Assembly: GCF_900095795.1 (NCBI RefSeq)
Contig: NZ_LT608328.1
Coordinates: 3,031,001-3,095,000 of the forward strand
Direction of reading: 5' to 3'
Length of the DNA stretch: 64,000 nt
DNA from: Petrimonas mucosa
Lineage (GTDB): Bacteria; Bacteroidota; Bacteroidia; Bacteroidales; Dysgonomonadaceae
Below the pieces are notes generated by a model that was not told where the DNA came from, ran no database searches, and worked only from the letters and a program-made list of their open reading frames with translations. Below, piece by piece: positions 8,936 through 18,223 of this stretch. How positions within the stretch are numbered: the first letter of the stretch is position 1; each line of letters opens with the position of its first letter. Made by a program: the position numbers and the translations under genes.

Positions 8936-9823
8936 TTAATTGCCTGCTATATTAACTAAAAAAAATACACCCTTGTAAATCAGAAAAAAAGGGACAATTT
9001 CGATGGCACAAAGGTACAAAAAATAATTAAGCAAACCCACGTTGTTTTTAGCAAAAACATTTAACAGATTCCAGAAAACCACGCACATTATAATAAAAAA
9101 GATAATAATCAGTAAAAACAGGACCACCTTTGAAAACTCGGGAACAAACACAAAAAACATCGCCGGTACAAACATCAAGACCCCCAGCAGTTCAACAATC
9201 CTGAAATATTTCCCTGTCCACTCGCCAAGACGCCATTCAATAAAAATATAATCGATCAATCTGTACACCAGATATTTGATCGCGAGAAAGAGCAAAATAC
9301 CTAAAAATGTAGCCAGAAACAACAGCATCATCTCCATGAGTGACAAGCCGGATATCCCTTTATCCCAAAAGAAGGTGAACGACACGATGGTCAATATCAG
9401 CACCGTCTGGAATATCAAAAAGAATTCGCTCCAAAGGGCAGTCGCGGTGATCTCCTCCTTAAAGATCGTCCGGTTTCTCACGCCCCCCGAAAAGATATTC
9501 CTGAAATTTGCAGCCAGAGTGGGCCCCTCCCGGTTAAACCAAAATGCAGCAACGACAAAACAGAGGGTAAAGAGGAGGGAGAAAACACTCTGGATGGTTG
9601 GAGAAAAAGGGAGGAGTGTCCCCGAGAAACCCTCTGCCAACTGGCCGGGTTGCCCCACCCCGGCAGGGATAGCAACATCGAAAAAAAGACGGCTACTGTC
9701 GGTCGGGATATATTCAAACGAGGAGAACCCGATCCGGATCGAATCGGATAGGTGTAGCACCGTATCTTTCAGCACATGCAAAGAGACGGTATCTATCGCT
9801 ATGTCGGGAATTGTATCTGGCAC
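8936..9823 (-). CDS. DUF4271 multi-pass membrane protein
   Basis: A 295-residue protein. The first 90 residues look soluble or periplasmic; after that, about six or seven hydrophobic helices follow, for example FSLLFTLCFVVAAFWF and FFIIMCVVFWNLLNVFA. This is the DUF4271 pattern found almost only in Bacteroidota, usually next to hemD as here (6-bp gap). Its function is not established; the constant linkage to hemD suggests a role near haem metabolism or simply conserved synteny. No catalytic motif is visible. Confidence 0.75.
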   Translation of the reverse strand: MPDTIPDIAIDTVSLHVLKDTVLHLSDSIRIGFSSFEYIPTDSSRLFFDVAIPAGVGQPGQLAEGFSGTLLPFSPTIQSVFSLLFTLCFVVAAFWFNREGPTLAANFRNIFSGGVRNRTIFKEEITATALWSEFFLIFQTVLILTIVSFTFFWDKGISGLSLMEMMLLFLATFLGILLFLAIKYLVYRLIDYIFIEWRLGEWTGKYFRIVELLGVLMFVPAMFFVFVPEFSKVVLFLLIIIFFIIMCVVFWNLLNVFAKNNVGLLNYFLYLCAIEIVPFFLIYKGVFFLVNIAGN

Positions 9824-9844
9824 ACCTTGGAAATTTCTGCAAAA

Positions 9845-10456
9845 TTACAACTCTTTTTTCTCATATTTTGTAAACGCAGGATTCCAGATCTCGGCCTGTT
9901 GCAGATAATCTACCACCCTGTCCGGTGAATCGATTACCTTCCACATGTTGCAGTAGTTCTGGTGCACGAATCTCTCCCTGACCATCCTGTCGATCATCGC
10001 CAGCAACGGATCATAATATCCGTTGGTATTGAGGATGACGATGGGATTTTTGTAAAGTCCCAGCTGTTTCCAGGTGAGGATTTCGGCCAACTCCTCCAGT
10101 GTACCCAATCCGCCTGGAAGTGCAATGGCGGCATCGGACTGACTGGCCATCAACAATTTGCGCTCGTGCATCGACTCAGTAATGATCAGTTCGGATAACC
10201 GGGAATGGCACCAGCCCGAATCGACCATGAACTGCGGGATGATTCCCCTTGCCCGTCCACCATTTTCCAGCACACTGTCGTTCACGGCCCCCATCAGCCC
10301 CTGTTTCCCTCCGCCGGTAATACAGGTGATCTGATGCTGCGCCAGACTCTTTCCCAACTGCCGGGCCGCATCGAAGTAACACCCTTCGATATTCGCGCTG
10401 GAGGCACAATAGACCACTACCTCCCGGACTCTTTTTCCAGACTGACTCTGTTCCAT
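9845..10456 (-). CDS. LOG-family Rossmann-fold protein (TIGR00730)
   Basis: About 203 residues with the family signature PGGLGTLEELAEILTW near residues 110-125 and the N-terminal VVYCASSANIEGCYF. LOG proteins hydrolyse nucleoside 5'-monophosphates at the N-glycosidic bond (cytokinin-activating phosphoribohydrolase in some members); in bacteria the natural substrate is often unclear. The frame is open up to 10504, which would overlap the end of metK by 11 bp; ATG at 10456 (MEQSQSGKR) is preferred because homology starts just after it, but the longer form cannot be excluded. Probably co-transcribed with metK upstream. Confidence 0.88.
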   Translation of the reverse strand: MEQSQSGKRVREVVVYCASSANIEGCYFDAARQLGKSLAQHQITCITGGGKQGLMGAVNDSVLENGGRARGIIPQFMVDSGWCHSRLSELIITESMHERKLLMASQSDAAIALPGGLGTLEELAEILTWKQLGLYKNPIVILNTNGYYDPLLAMIDRMVRERFVHQNYCNMWKVIDSPDRVVDYLQQAEIWNPAFTKYEKKEL

Positions 10457-10493
10457 ACCTTCTCTATTGGCAAATGTTGGGCTGATGCCCCGA

Positions 10494-11798
10494 TTATAGA
10501 CCAAACGCTTTCCTGACCGCCTCTACAAAATCGAGTTTTTCCCAGGTAAAGAGTTCTACCTCCTTGATAACCGGTTCCGGCATATAGCGGGATTCAAACC
10601 TCTTCACAACCTTCTCCGGCTGACGCCCCATATGTCCGTAGGAGGCGGTTTCCAGATAGATCGGGTTGCGAAGTTTCAGCCGCTCCTCAATCGCCTTGGG
10701 ACGCATGTCGAACAGGGATTCCACCTTTTTGGCAATCTCCGCATCCGACATATTCACCTTGCTTTTCCCATAGGTATTCACATAGATATTCATCGGCTGC
10801 GCCACGCCAATGGCGTACGAGACCTGAATCAACACTTCGGAGGCGACTCCGGCAGCTACCAGGTTTTTGGCGATATGACGTGCCGCATAAGCTGCCGACC
10901 GGTCGACTTTCGAAGGATCTTTTCCTGAGAAGGCTCCACCGCCATGCGACGCTTTTCCACCATAGGTATCCACGATAATCTTGCGCCCAGTCAGCCCGGT
11001 ATCGCCGTGCGGTCCGCCGATCACGAACTTTCCGGTGGGGTTGACGTGATATTTGATCTTGTCGTCAAAAAGCTTGTGGATATCACGCATATTTTTGTAT
11101 TTCTCGCGAACGCGCGGGATCAGGATCCTCTTCACGTCATGGGCGATCTGAGACTGCATGGCCGCATCGGCCCTCAAGCTTGCCTCTTTTGTGTCCGTTT
11201 CGGGATAAATAAACTCGTCGTGCTGGGTGGAGACCACAATGGTATCGATCCGCACCGGAGTCCCGTCGGGCGAATACTCAATGGTAACCTGCGACTTTGC
11301 ATCGGGGCGGAGATAGGGCATCAGCTCCGGTTCATACTTCCGGATATGTGCCAGTTCACGCAGCAAGGCGTGACTCAGGTCGAGCGCCAACGGCATGTAG
11401 TTCTCCGTTTCGGCAGTGGCATAACCGAACATCATCCCCTGATCGCCGGCACCCTGATCCATCGGGTTCTCCTTGCCGTCAACCCCACGGTTGATGTCGT
11501 CTGACTGTTCATGGATACTGGAGAAAACGCCGCACGATTTTGCTTCAAACTGATATTCACTCTTGGTATAGCCAATGTTGGCAATCACACGTCGGGCCAC
11601 TTCGGCCACATCCACATAGGTTTTTGATTTCACTTCTCCGGCAAGGACAACCTGTCCGGTCGTCACCAAAGTTTCGCAAGCTACTTTCGAGTCAGGGTCA
11701 TACGCCAGAAACTCGTCCAGCAAAGCATCCGATATCTGATCGGCTACTTTATCGGGGTGTCCTTCCGACACCGATTCGGAGGTAAAGAAATAGTTCAT
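10494..11798 (-). CDS. metK: S-adenosylmethionine synthetase
   Basis: Makes S-adenosylmethionine from methionine and ATP. 434 residues from the ATG at 11798 ([17 protein letters not shown]), the canonical family start; an upstream in-frame start at 11834 has no homologous sequence. Family motifs are clear: [51 protein letters not shown] and [19 protein letters not shown]. Length is somewhat above the E. coli enzyme (about 384), as in other Bacteroidota. The upstream leader is long, about 220 nt from the candidate -7 element, but no known SAM riboswitch is recognisable. Confidence 0.96.
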   Translation of the reverse strand: MNYFFTSESVSEGHPDKVADQISDALLDEFLAYDPDSKVACETLVTTGQVVLAGEVKSKTYVDVAEVARRVIANIGYTKSEYQFEAKSCGVFSSIHEQSDDINRGVDGKENPMDQGAGDQGMMFGYATAETENYMPLALDLSHALLRELAHIRKYEPELMPYLRPDAKSQVTIEYSPDGTPVRIDTIVVSTQHDEFIYPETDTKEASLRADAAMQSQIAHDVKRILIPRVREKYKNMRDIHKLFDDKIKYHVNPTGKFVIGGPHGDTGLTGRKIIVDTYGGKASHGGGAFSGKDPSKVDRSAAYAARHIAKNLVAAGVASEVLIQVSYAIGVAQPMNIYVNTYGKSKVNMSDAEIAKKVESLFDMRPKAIEERLKLRNPIYLETASYGHMGRQPEKVVKRFESRYMPEPVIKEVELFTWEKLDFVEAVRKAFGL

Positions 11799-12075
11799 TT
11801 TAAAAAAATTGACAGAATCAAGTCCAACGGGCAAAGAAGAGAAAACCTACACCATGAACTTTCGATTCTGGTTTTGTGATTAATAAAGCTGTTTATAAAC
11901 TGTGATGGAAAATCTAAACTGGCGGTTGTGCACGAAGGAAAAATGCGGGGAAACATACAAGACATTTTTAGCATTTTTTTCTGTGGTTGCAAGCAGTTCA
12001 AATCTGTCCACACGATTGTTTTCAGGCGCAAAGATAGAAAATAATTGGCAAATAGTATCTTGCTAAAGGTTAAAA
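11799..12075. other. metK leader/intergenic region, 277 bp, no gene seen
   Basis: Between metK and the HAD phosphatase gene. A TATCTTTG (-7 type, minus strand) lies at 12029-12036, which would give a leader of about 220 nt for metK. I inspected the leader for a SAM-I-like core with kink-turn and for a SAM-II-like pseudoknot and recognised neither. A 78-codon minus-strand frame covering most of it has no resemblance to known proteins and is not called. Confidence 0.5.
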
Positions 12076-12684
12076 TTACAATGCCACCCCCATCTTTTCC
12101 AACTCATCTTTCAGGATCACTCCTGGTGAATAGTGGATGGTCTTGAAGCCCAGCATCACCGCGGTAGCTATGTTCTGGGCGTTATCATCGATAAAGAGCG
12201 TCTCTTCGGGATTCAGGCCGAACCGCTCCAACAGGACTCGGTACAACCGCGGATCGGGTTTAATGATCTTCTCTTCGCCCGAAACAACCATTCCTGTCAG
12301 GTAATTGAAAAAATCGTACCGTTTCACGGCAAGGGGGAGCGTCTCGGCCGACCAGTTGGTCAGTCCGAATATGGAGTATCTCTCGCTCAAGGCGCTTACC
12401 AGCCGGGTATTCTCTACAATCTCACCTCCCAGCATCTCTTCCCAGCGGCCGTAATACATGGCAATCTCATCCCTGTATTCAGGAAACTCCTGCTCTTTCT
12501 CGGCAGTTGCAACTGCAACCGGACGCCCGGCATCCTGCAGCACATTCCACGAATAGGGACAGATGTTGTTCAGGAAATACTCCATCTCGGTCCGCTCTTT
12601 AAATACTTTGCCATAAAGATACTCAGGATTCCAGTCGATCAGCACTCCGCCGAAATCGAAAACGATGTTTCTCAGTTGTTTCAT
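12076..12684 (-). CDS. HAD-superfamily phosphatase (YihX/epoxide-hydrolase-like subgroup)
   Basis: About 202 residues. Motif I FDFGGVLIDWNP carries FDFGG in place of the common FDxDG, typical of the YihX-like subgroup; motif II is in IFGLTNWSAETLPL, motif III Lys in EKIIKPDPRLYRVL and motif IV in TLFIDDNAQNIATA. It is predicted to dephosphorylate a small phosphorylated metabolite; YihX in E. coli acts on glucose-1-phosphate, but the substrate here is unknown. ATG 12684 (MKQLRNIVFDFGG) is chosen because the upstream frame to 12714 extends beyond the family start. Confidence 0.86.
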   Translation of the reverse strand: MKQLRNIVFDFGGVLIDWNPEYLYGKVFKERTEMEYFLNNICPYSWNVLQDAGRPVAVATAEKEQEFPEYRDEIAMYYGRWEEMLGGEIVENTRLVSALSERYSIFGLTNWSAETLPLAVKRYDFFNYLTGMVVSGEEKIIKPDPRLYRVLLERFGLNPEETLFIDDNAQNIATAVMLGFKTIHYSPGVILKDELEKMGVAL

Positions 12685-12816
12685 TTTTCTCGCTCTGGTT
12701 ACAATAAAGTGCAAAAATAGCCTTTTCCCTCATATGAAACGGTGCCTGCAACTCCTAATTTTTCGGAGAATTCGTTAAAGTGGCGGGTCCCATACGGTTC
12801 GTCAAAGATATTTTTC

Positions 12817-12824
12817 TATTTTTG
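12817..12824 (+). promoter_or_regulatory. -7 element upstream of the NlpC/P60 gene
   Basis: TATTTTTG matches TAnnTTTG and lies 44 bp upstream of the start codon at 12869. The -33 region (around 12796) has only GGTTCG-like sequence. The bases around and after it resemble those after the prfB -7 element. Confidence 0.5.
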
Positions 12825-12868
12825 CAAGCGTGAAAAGTGAACTTATTCAAAAATAAAGAAGGGAAAGG

Positions 12869-13846
12869 ATGCATAAGAGAACCGCACTGCTGATACTTAT
12901 TGGCGTCCTGATGGCCTCCTGCGGAGTGAGAAAAACAACGGCACCGCCCGACAAGAAAATTACCGGTATCGGTCAGGATATCATCAATTTCGGAATGAGA
13001 TACCTGAACAAACCTTACCGGCCTGCCGGAAAAGGGCCGCACGCTTTCGACTGCTCCGGCTTCACCTCATTTGTTTTCAGGGAATTCGGCTATAGGCTGA
13101 GCTCCAGTTCTGCGGGACAAGATCGGCAGCTGCCCAGTATCATGCAGCGGGAGCACCTGCAGGTTGGTGATCTGGTCTTCTTTGAGGGACGTGCACACAA
13201 CGGCCAGGTAGGGCACGTGGGCATCGTGAAGGAGCTGCTTCCTAACGGCGAGTTCCGGTTCCTGCATGCATCAACAGCCAGCGGAGTGATCGTCTCCCAC
13301 TCTGCCGAACCCTATTACGCATCGCGTTACCTGCGTGGCGGCAGGGTCCTGAAAGAGAACAATGCACTGGTCGCTGCAAAGAGAATCCCCAAGGAGAAGA
13401 CAAAAGAAGAGAAGAGGATAGATAAACGGAAAAACGGATTCAATCCAGCCAAGGCCAATGAACAGGTCCTGATTGAGGCCCCCAAAGCAAAAGCGGATAA
13501 AAGTCAGATTCTCGATCAGCCAGTAAGGGAGAAACAGACGCTTGCAGTCCACACGCGCCCCTTATCTCAACCGGAATCCGGTCCCACCCCAAAGAATCCT
13601 GAAAGAGAAGGGAGAATTCCACCAACAATCAAGACAATCATATTGCCAGATACCATATCGGTACCGGAACCCGCCGAATCAAATCTCTCAGCCGACGGTT
13701 CTTCATTACAGCACCTGGTTGAACCGGGTGAAACTTTATACTCCATTTCGCGGAAATATGAGTGTACAGTGGCACAGTTGAAGGAATGGAACCCCCATTT
13801 GGGAGCGGTGTTGAGGAGAGGAGAAAAACTTCTCATCCGGCCATGA
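12869..13846 (+). CDS. NlpC/P60 peptidase lipoprotein with C-terminal LysM domain
   Basis: Predicted cell-wall endopeptidase of 325 residues. MHKRTALLILIGVLMASCG is a lipoprotein signal with lipobox MASC (Cys 18). The NlpC/P60 domain follows, with catalytic Cys in FDCSGF (about residue 61) and His in VGHVGIV (about residue 116). A long lysine/proline-rich linker (about residues 170-280) leads to a C-terminal LysM motif, HLVEPGETLYSISRKYECT to the end, which binds glycan strands. The combination suggests cleavage of stem peptides while tethered to peptidoglycan. It is transcribed from its own promoter ahead of prfB. Confidence 0.9.
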   Translation: MHKRTALLILIGVLMASCGVRKTTAPPDKKITGIGQDIINFGMRYLNKPYRPAGKGPHAFDCSGFTSFVFREFGYRLSSSSAGQDRQLPSIMQREHLQVGDLVFFEGRAHNGQVGHVGIVKELLPNGEFRFLHASTASGVIVSHSAEPYYASRYLRGGRVLKENNALVAAKRIPKEKTKEEKRIDKRKNGFNPAKANEQVLIEAPKAKADKSQILDQPVREKQTLAVHTRPLSQPESGPTPKNPEREGRIPPTIKTIILPDTISVPEPAESNLSADGSSLQHLVEPGETLYSISRKYECTVAQLKEWNPHLGAVLRRGEKLLIRP

Positions 13847-13882
13847 ACTTCGCAAAATGCCGGGTATCCGCAAAAGTGATAT

Positions 13883-13913
13883 TTTGAATGGTGACTATTT
13901 TTGTCTATTTTTG
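13883..13913 (+). promoter_or_regulatory. prfB promoter with both elements at 19-bp spacing
   Basis: TTTG at 13883-13886, exactly 19 bp, then TATTTTTG at 13906-13913. This is a textbook Bacteroidota sigma-ABfr promoter and predicts a start near 13920, giving a leader of about 48 nt before the prfB ATG at 13968. Confidence 0.75.
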
Positions 13914-13967
13914 CACCCTGAAAAGCGAAACATAAGTCCAACTCAACCATTCATTTCAAATAAAAAC

Positions 13968-15081
13968 ATGATAACAGCAGACCAACTTAAAAGTGTGTTG
14001 GAGCGCGAGCAGGCGCTGAGGGGGTATCTTTGACATCGATGCAAAGATCATCCGCCTCGAAGAAGAAGAACTGAAAACCCAGGCTCCCGATTTCTGGAAC
14101 GACAACAAGGCTGCCGAAGCCCAGATGAAAATCGTGCGGGAGTTGAAAGGCTGGATCAGCGCCTACGACAAGGTGAAGTCGGCAACTGAAGAGCTGCAAC
14201 TGGCATTCGATTTTTTAAAGGAGGGAATTGTCAGTGAAGAGGAGGTAGATGCCAACTATGCACGGGCTATCGAGCTGATTGAGAACCTTGAACTGAAAAA
14301 CATGCTCCGCCGAGAAGAGGATCAGCTGGGAGCAGTATTGAAGATCAACGCCGGAGCAGGTGGTACCGAGAGCCAGGACTGGGCCTCGATGCTCTTCCGT
14401 ATGTATCAGCGCTGGTGTGAAAGCAAGGGTTACAAGACCACCGTCACCAACTGGCAGGATGGCGACGATGCCGGCATTAAAACGGCAACCCTGCAGGTGG
14501 AAGGTGATCTGGCCTACGGTTTTCTGAAAAGCGAGAATGGTGTGCACCGGCTGGTAAGGGTCTCCCCCTACAACGCGCAGGGTAAGCGAATGACCTCATT
14601 CGCCTCTGTATTTGTGGTACCCCTGGTCGACGACAGCATCGAGATCGAAGTAAATCCGGCCAACATCTCATGGGATACTTTCCGTTCATCGGGAGCAGGC
14701 GGACAGAATGTAAACAAGGTAGAAACCGGCGTACGGCTGCACTACATGTACAAGGATCCCGATACGGGCGAGGAGCAGGAGATTGTTATCGAGAACACCG
14801 AGAGCCGTTCGCAGATGGGAAACCGTGAGAATGCCATGCGTTTGTTGAGATCGCAGCTCTATGAGATAGAGCTCGAAAAACGACGGGCGGCACAGGCCCA
14901 GATCGAAGCAGGTAAAAAGAAAATCGAATGGGGTTCACAGATTCGCAGCTACGTTTTCGACGACAGGCGGGTAAAAGACCACCGCACCAACTATCAAACC
15001 TCTGACGTCAACGGCGTGATGGACGGTGATCTGGATGCCTTCATCAAAGCCTACCTTATGGAATTCGGGGATAAAGCTTAA
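13968..15081 (+). CDS. prfB: Peptide chain release factor 2 with programmed +1 frameshift
   Basis: RF2 terminates translation at UGA and UAA. The zero frame opens at 13968 and reaches an in-frame TGA at 14031-14033 as codon 22. The context AGGGGGTATCTTTGAC at 14019-14034 is identical in form to the E. coli autoregulatory site: an internal Shine-Dalgarno-like AGGGGG, then CTT TGA C. Shifting +1 (skipping T14031) continues as DIDAKIIRLEEEE and stays open to 15081, giving about 370 residues. The GGQ peptidyl-hydrolysis motif is at about residue 243 (GAGGQNVNK). The stop-recognition tripeptide reads SPY (RVSPYNAQGK) where E. coli has SPF. The last 26 bp overlap the convergent TIGR02757 gene. Confidence 0.96.
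14019..14034 (+). promoter_or_regulatory. prfB recoding site (+1 frameshift signal)
   Basis: AGGGGG followed three bases later by CTT TGA C. In RF2 genes this site makes ribosomes shift +1 when RF2 is scarce, so the protein controls its own synthesis. Without the shift only a 21-residue peptide would be made. Confidence 0.93.
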
Positions 15082-15862
15082 TTGGCAATTCCTCTTCGAT
15101 CGATAACCCGAAAAGGGCGAAATCATATTTGACAGGATCCAGGGGATCCAGCCGCCGAAGATTTTCGGTCAGTTCAACGGCAGCTCTCCAATCGGTTTGC
15201 TGCCGGCTGATCAGCCCTAGCCTTCGGGCAGTCCTTTCTACGTGCAGATCGATGGGACAGATCAGTGCTGAGGGATCAATCTGCTTCCACAACCCGAAAT
15301 CGACCCCCTTTTCATCGCATCGTACCATCCAGCGGAGAAACATGTTGAGCCGCTTGCAGGTAGAGTTCCTCGCTGGAGATGCCACATGTTTGCGGGTACG
15401 TACAGGTGCATGAGGAGCATCGAAAAAGTATTGCTGGAAGTAGATCAGCGAACGTTCCATATCTGTAAACCGGTTTTCCGGAACAAAGGCACTCTCCAGA
15501 CTCTCGTGTTGCCGGTAGTGCCTTTGCAGAAAATCTACAAAATAGAGCAGATCGGTGTCGTTGAAGGTTCGGTGTCTGAATCCCATCAACTGCTTCAAGT
15601 CTGTTCCGGAGTGGTTCATAACAAATTCATACGGCTTACCATCAAATCTCCGAGCCAGTTCCAGCGATTTCTGAATGATGGTCTTCCGTTGTCCCCAGGC
15701 AAATATCGCAGCAAAGAAGCCCATTATCTCAATCTCCTGCTTCAGCGTGAACTGGTGCGGCACAAAGATCGGGTCGTTCTCGATGAACGATATCCGGTTG
15801 TACTGATCCGCCTTCCGGTCGAGAAAATCTTTCAGCTCCTGTTGTAAAAGAACCATGTTCAT
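15056..15862 (-). CDS. TIGR02757 (DUF2400) family protein
   Basis: About 268 residues, cytoplasmic, of the TIGR02757 family that is nearly universal in Bacteroidota and related to helix-hairpin-helix DNA glycosylase-like folds, with no established function. Visible landmarks are DPIFVPHQF, FAWGQRKTIIQKSLEL, LNMFLRWMVR, LICPIDLHVERTARRLGL and DPVKYDFALFG. ATG at 15862 (MNMVLLQQELKDF) is preferred; 15880 and 15856 are alternatives. It converges on prfB with a 26-bp overlap of coding sequence. Confidence 0.82.
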   Translation of the reverse strand: MNMVLLQQELKDFLDRKADQYNRISFIENDPIFVPHQFTLKQEIEIMGFFAAIFAWGQRKTIIQKSLELARRFDGKPYEFVMNHSGTDLKQLMGFRHRTFNDTDLLYFVDFLQRHYRQHESLESAFVPENRFTDMERSLIYFQQYFFDAPHAPVRTRKHVASPARNSTCKRLNMFLRWMVRCDEKGVDFGLWKQIDPSALICPIDLHVERTARRLGLISRQQTDWRAAVELTENLRRLDPLDPVKYDFALFGLSIEEELPIKLYPRIP

Positions 15863-15961
15863 TGGAATAAAGTACCTCAAAAGGAATAAAACACCTCAAA
15901 AATAATCTTGTTTATTAAAAACGTCTTAAATTTGCAAAAGTCAATCTTAATCAGGAACAGT

Positions 15962-18220
15962 ATGTCCGTAACCAACGCTCGTCATAAACTCCTTCTCTTG
16001 CTCCTGGTTCTCCTCCTTGCCCCCACAGGTTTTTCCCAGATCAGTCACGGAGGACAACCGTTACCCGTTAATGCCAGCGCCTATACCAGAGCCCTTCAAC
16101 CCATGGCTATCCCCTTTGTAGAGATGCCGTCGTTCGACCTGCAGCAGGCTTTGTTGCGTTCAAGTGACGAAGAGAAACGGTTCCGGAGTCTGGAGTTCGC
16201 ACACAAGTTTCACGTCTCTCTTCGTCCCGACAACTCAGGGATTACATTTACCACGTTGGACAACCGGAAGGTATGGCGAGTAGGAATCCGCTCCAGAAAC
16301 GCATACTCGGTGAACATCCTCTTCTCAAAGTTTCGTTTGCCGGAAGGTGCTAAAGTTTTTGTCTACAATAGCGACCAGTCTGAAGTGTTGGGATCATTCA
16401 CCCACGAAAACAACAGCGAACTCAACCTGCTGCCGGTCCAGCCCATTGCCGGCGACGAGATCATCGTGGAATACCAGGAACCGCTGGATGCTCCATTTAA
16501 GGGAGAGATCGAGATAGGTGAAGTAAATCACGATTTTCGCGGAATTTTTCGGGCTACCGAACCGAGGGATCCCTCACAATCGTGCCATCCCGATATTGTC
16601 TGCTACCCCGAAGATATCCAACCGGGCAGCGGTGTGGTGGCACTGATCATCAACGGCACCACCTATTGTACCGGATCGCTGGTGAACAACACGACGGGTG
16701 ACGGAACCCCCTATCTGCTCACTGCGACCCACTGCATCAACCGTGATTACGATCCCTCTTTCCTGGCAAACCGGAGGTACGATATGGTTGCCGGAACCAT
16801 CGTCGCATTTTTCTCTTATCAATCACCCGTTTGCGGCCATGAGATACGTGGGCCGCTGCAGATGACCATGGCGTCTGCCGATTCGGTTCTGATCAGTGAG
16901 CGATACGATATCTCCCTGTTGAGATTCAAACAGGTTCCGCCTAAAGAGTATCAACCCTATTACCTGGGCTGGAATGTCAGCGCCTCGCCACAACCCCCAT
17001 TTCACGGCCTCCACCATCCCAACGGGGGAGTCAAGAAGGTTGCTGTCGAGAATGACCCTTTAGTAATCGGATCGTTCGATAATCCGAAATACAATATGGA
17101 GCCCAATGGACATTGGGCAGTTCGTGGATGGGACGTGGCCGCAACAGAGGAAGGGTCATCTGGTTCACCGTTGTTGGACAACGGGAAAAGGATTCTGGGT
17201 GCACTTACCGGTGGCGTGTCTGAATGCTCTTCACCGAAAGGACCCGACCTCTACTCATCGCTCTATAAGGCGTGGAACGTCACCGGTTCGCTTGGCAACC
17301 CCAATTCGCTGAAAAGCTATCTGGATCCCGTAAACTCGCAGGTCCAGCAGATTGACGGGTTCAATCCCTACAAGAACCAGCCCTATACCCGCAGTTCAAA
17401 CTATTCAGTCACCGATTCCGTTATCCAGACGTACTACAACTCGATACCGATATTTGCCACCAACAACACGCTTGGTTACAACGAGTTTGCCGAGGAGTTC
17501 CATGCATCCGTTCCCACCTCCCTCGACGGAGTATTTGTCACCTCTCCCATTACCAACAATATCCAGACCCTGAATGTCCGGATCAGGATCTACTCCGACA
17601 ATAACGGAGCACCTGGCAGTGTCGTATACGAGGTGCCGCTCAGATACTCATACCGCTACTATCAAAGCGGGAGCTTCCAGGAGACGCCCCGTGACATGAG
17701 ATACAACGTGGAGAATTACGTAAAGTTTCCCGACCCGGTGGAAGTATCGGGAAAATTCTACATCTCCTATTCAGATGCCAACCAGATGCCCAATGGCTTC
17801 TCCCTGCTCAACGTGAAGCCCCGGAAGATCGGCTCGGGAGTACCTTCGACAGCCTGGATGAAGAATGCAACCGGTTGGGTAAAATCGTCCGAAAATATCG
17901 ATCATCCGGTCAATACATCGCTGCTGATCACCCCCTACGTGATCGGATCGAGACTGTCGGAACCGGATGATCCTTCCCAGGAAGAGACGAAAATAAAGGC
18001 CTACTACAGCAGGTCGGTAGAGAGGATCTTCATTGAGTCAAACAAGGATCTGGTGGCATGGGAAGTTTTCTATGTTTCGGGTCAGAAAGTCTTTGAAGAG
18101 AAGGCTGAAAGCAGTATCAACAGGGCCTCCTTCCCGGTTGGACATCTGGCCAAAGGGGTATATGTGGTGAAAGTGCGCGTTAACGACAAGAGTGAAACCC
18201 TGAAGGTGCTGGTGAGATAG
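15962..18220 (+). CDS. Secreted trypsin-like serine protease with type IX secretion C-terminal domain
   Basis: About 752 residues. A Sec signal (RHKLLLLLLVLLLAPTGFSQ) is followed by a prodomain-like N-terminal region, then an S1 chymotrypsin-like protease domain resembling lysyl endopeptidases: His in LLTATHCIN (about residue 257), Asp in ERYDISLLRF (about 315) and Ser in EEGSSGSPLLD (about 400). A beta-rich domain follows. The last 70 residues, ending GVYVVKVRVNDKSETLKVLVR, are a type A sorting domain of the type IX (Por) secretion system, so the enzyme should reach the cell surface or medium. ATG 15962 is chosen because the signal peptide starts there; an upstream ATG at 15908 adds 18 unusual residues. 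Confidence 0.88.
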   Translation: MSVTNARHKLLLLLLVLLLAPTGFSQISHGGQPLPVNASAYTRALQPMAIPFVEMPSFDLQQALLRSSDEEKRFRSLEFAHKFHVSLRPDNSGITFTTLDNRKVWRVGIRSRNAYSVNILFSKFRLPEGAKVFVYNSDQSEVLGSFTHENNSELNLLPVQPIAGDEIIVEYQEPLDAPFKGEIEIGEVNHDFRGIFRATEPRDPSQSCHPDIVCYPEDIQPGSGVVALIINGTTYCTGSLVNNTTGDGTPYLLTATHCINRDYDPSFLANRRYDMVAGTIVAFFSYQSPVCGHEIRGPLQMTMASADSVLISERYDISLLRFKQVPPKEYQPYYLGWNVSASPQPPFHGLHHPNGGVKKVAVENDPLVIGSFDNPKYNMEPNGHWAVRGWDVAATEEGSSGSPLLDNGKRILGALTGGVSECSSPKGPDLYSSLYKAWNVTGSLGNPNSLKSYLDPVNSQVQQIDGFNPYKNQPYTRSSNYSVTDSVIQTYYNSIPIFATNNTLGYNEFAEEFHASVPTSLDGVFVTSPITNNIQTLNVRIRIYSDNNGAPGSVVYEVPLRYSYRYYQSGSFQETPRDMRYNVENYVKFPDPVEVSGKFYISYSDANQMPNGFSLLNVKPRKIGSGVPSTAWMKNATGWVKSSENIDHPVNTSLLITPYVIGSRLSEPDDPSQEETKIKAYYSRSVERIFIESNKDLVAWEVFYVSGQKVFEEKAESSINRASFPVGHLAKGVYVVKVRVNDKSETLKVLVR

Positions 18221-18223
18221 CCA

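Noticed and set aside
11795-12031. 78-codon minus-strand frame in the metK leader
   Set aside because: No similarity recognised, overlaps the likely untranslated leader and the metK start.
11799-12036. SAM riboswitch upstream of metK
   Set aside because: The long leader invites it, but neither the SAM-I core nor a SAM-II-like pseudoknot can be found by eye.
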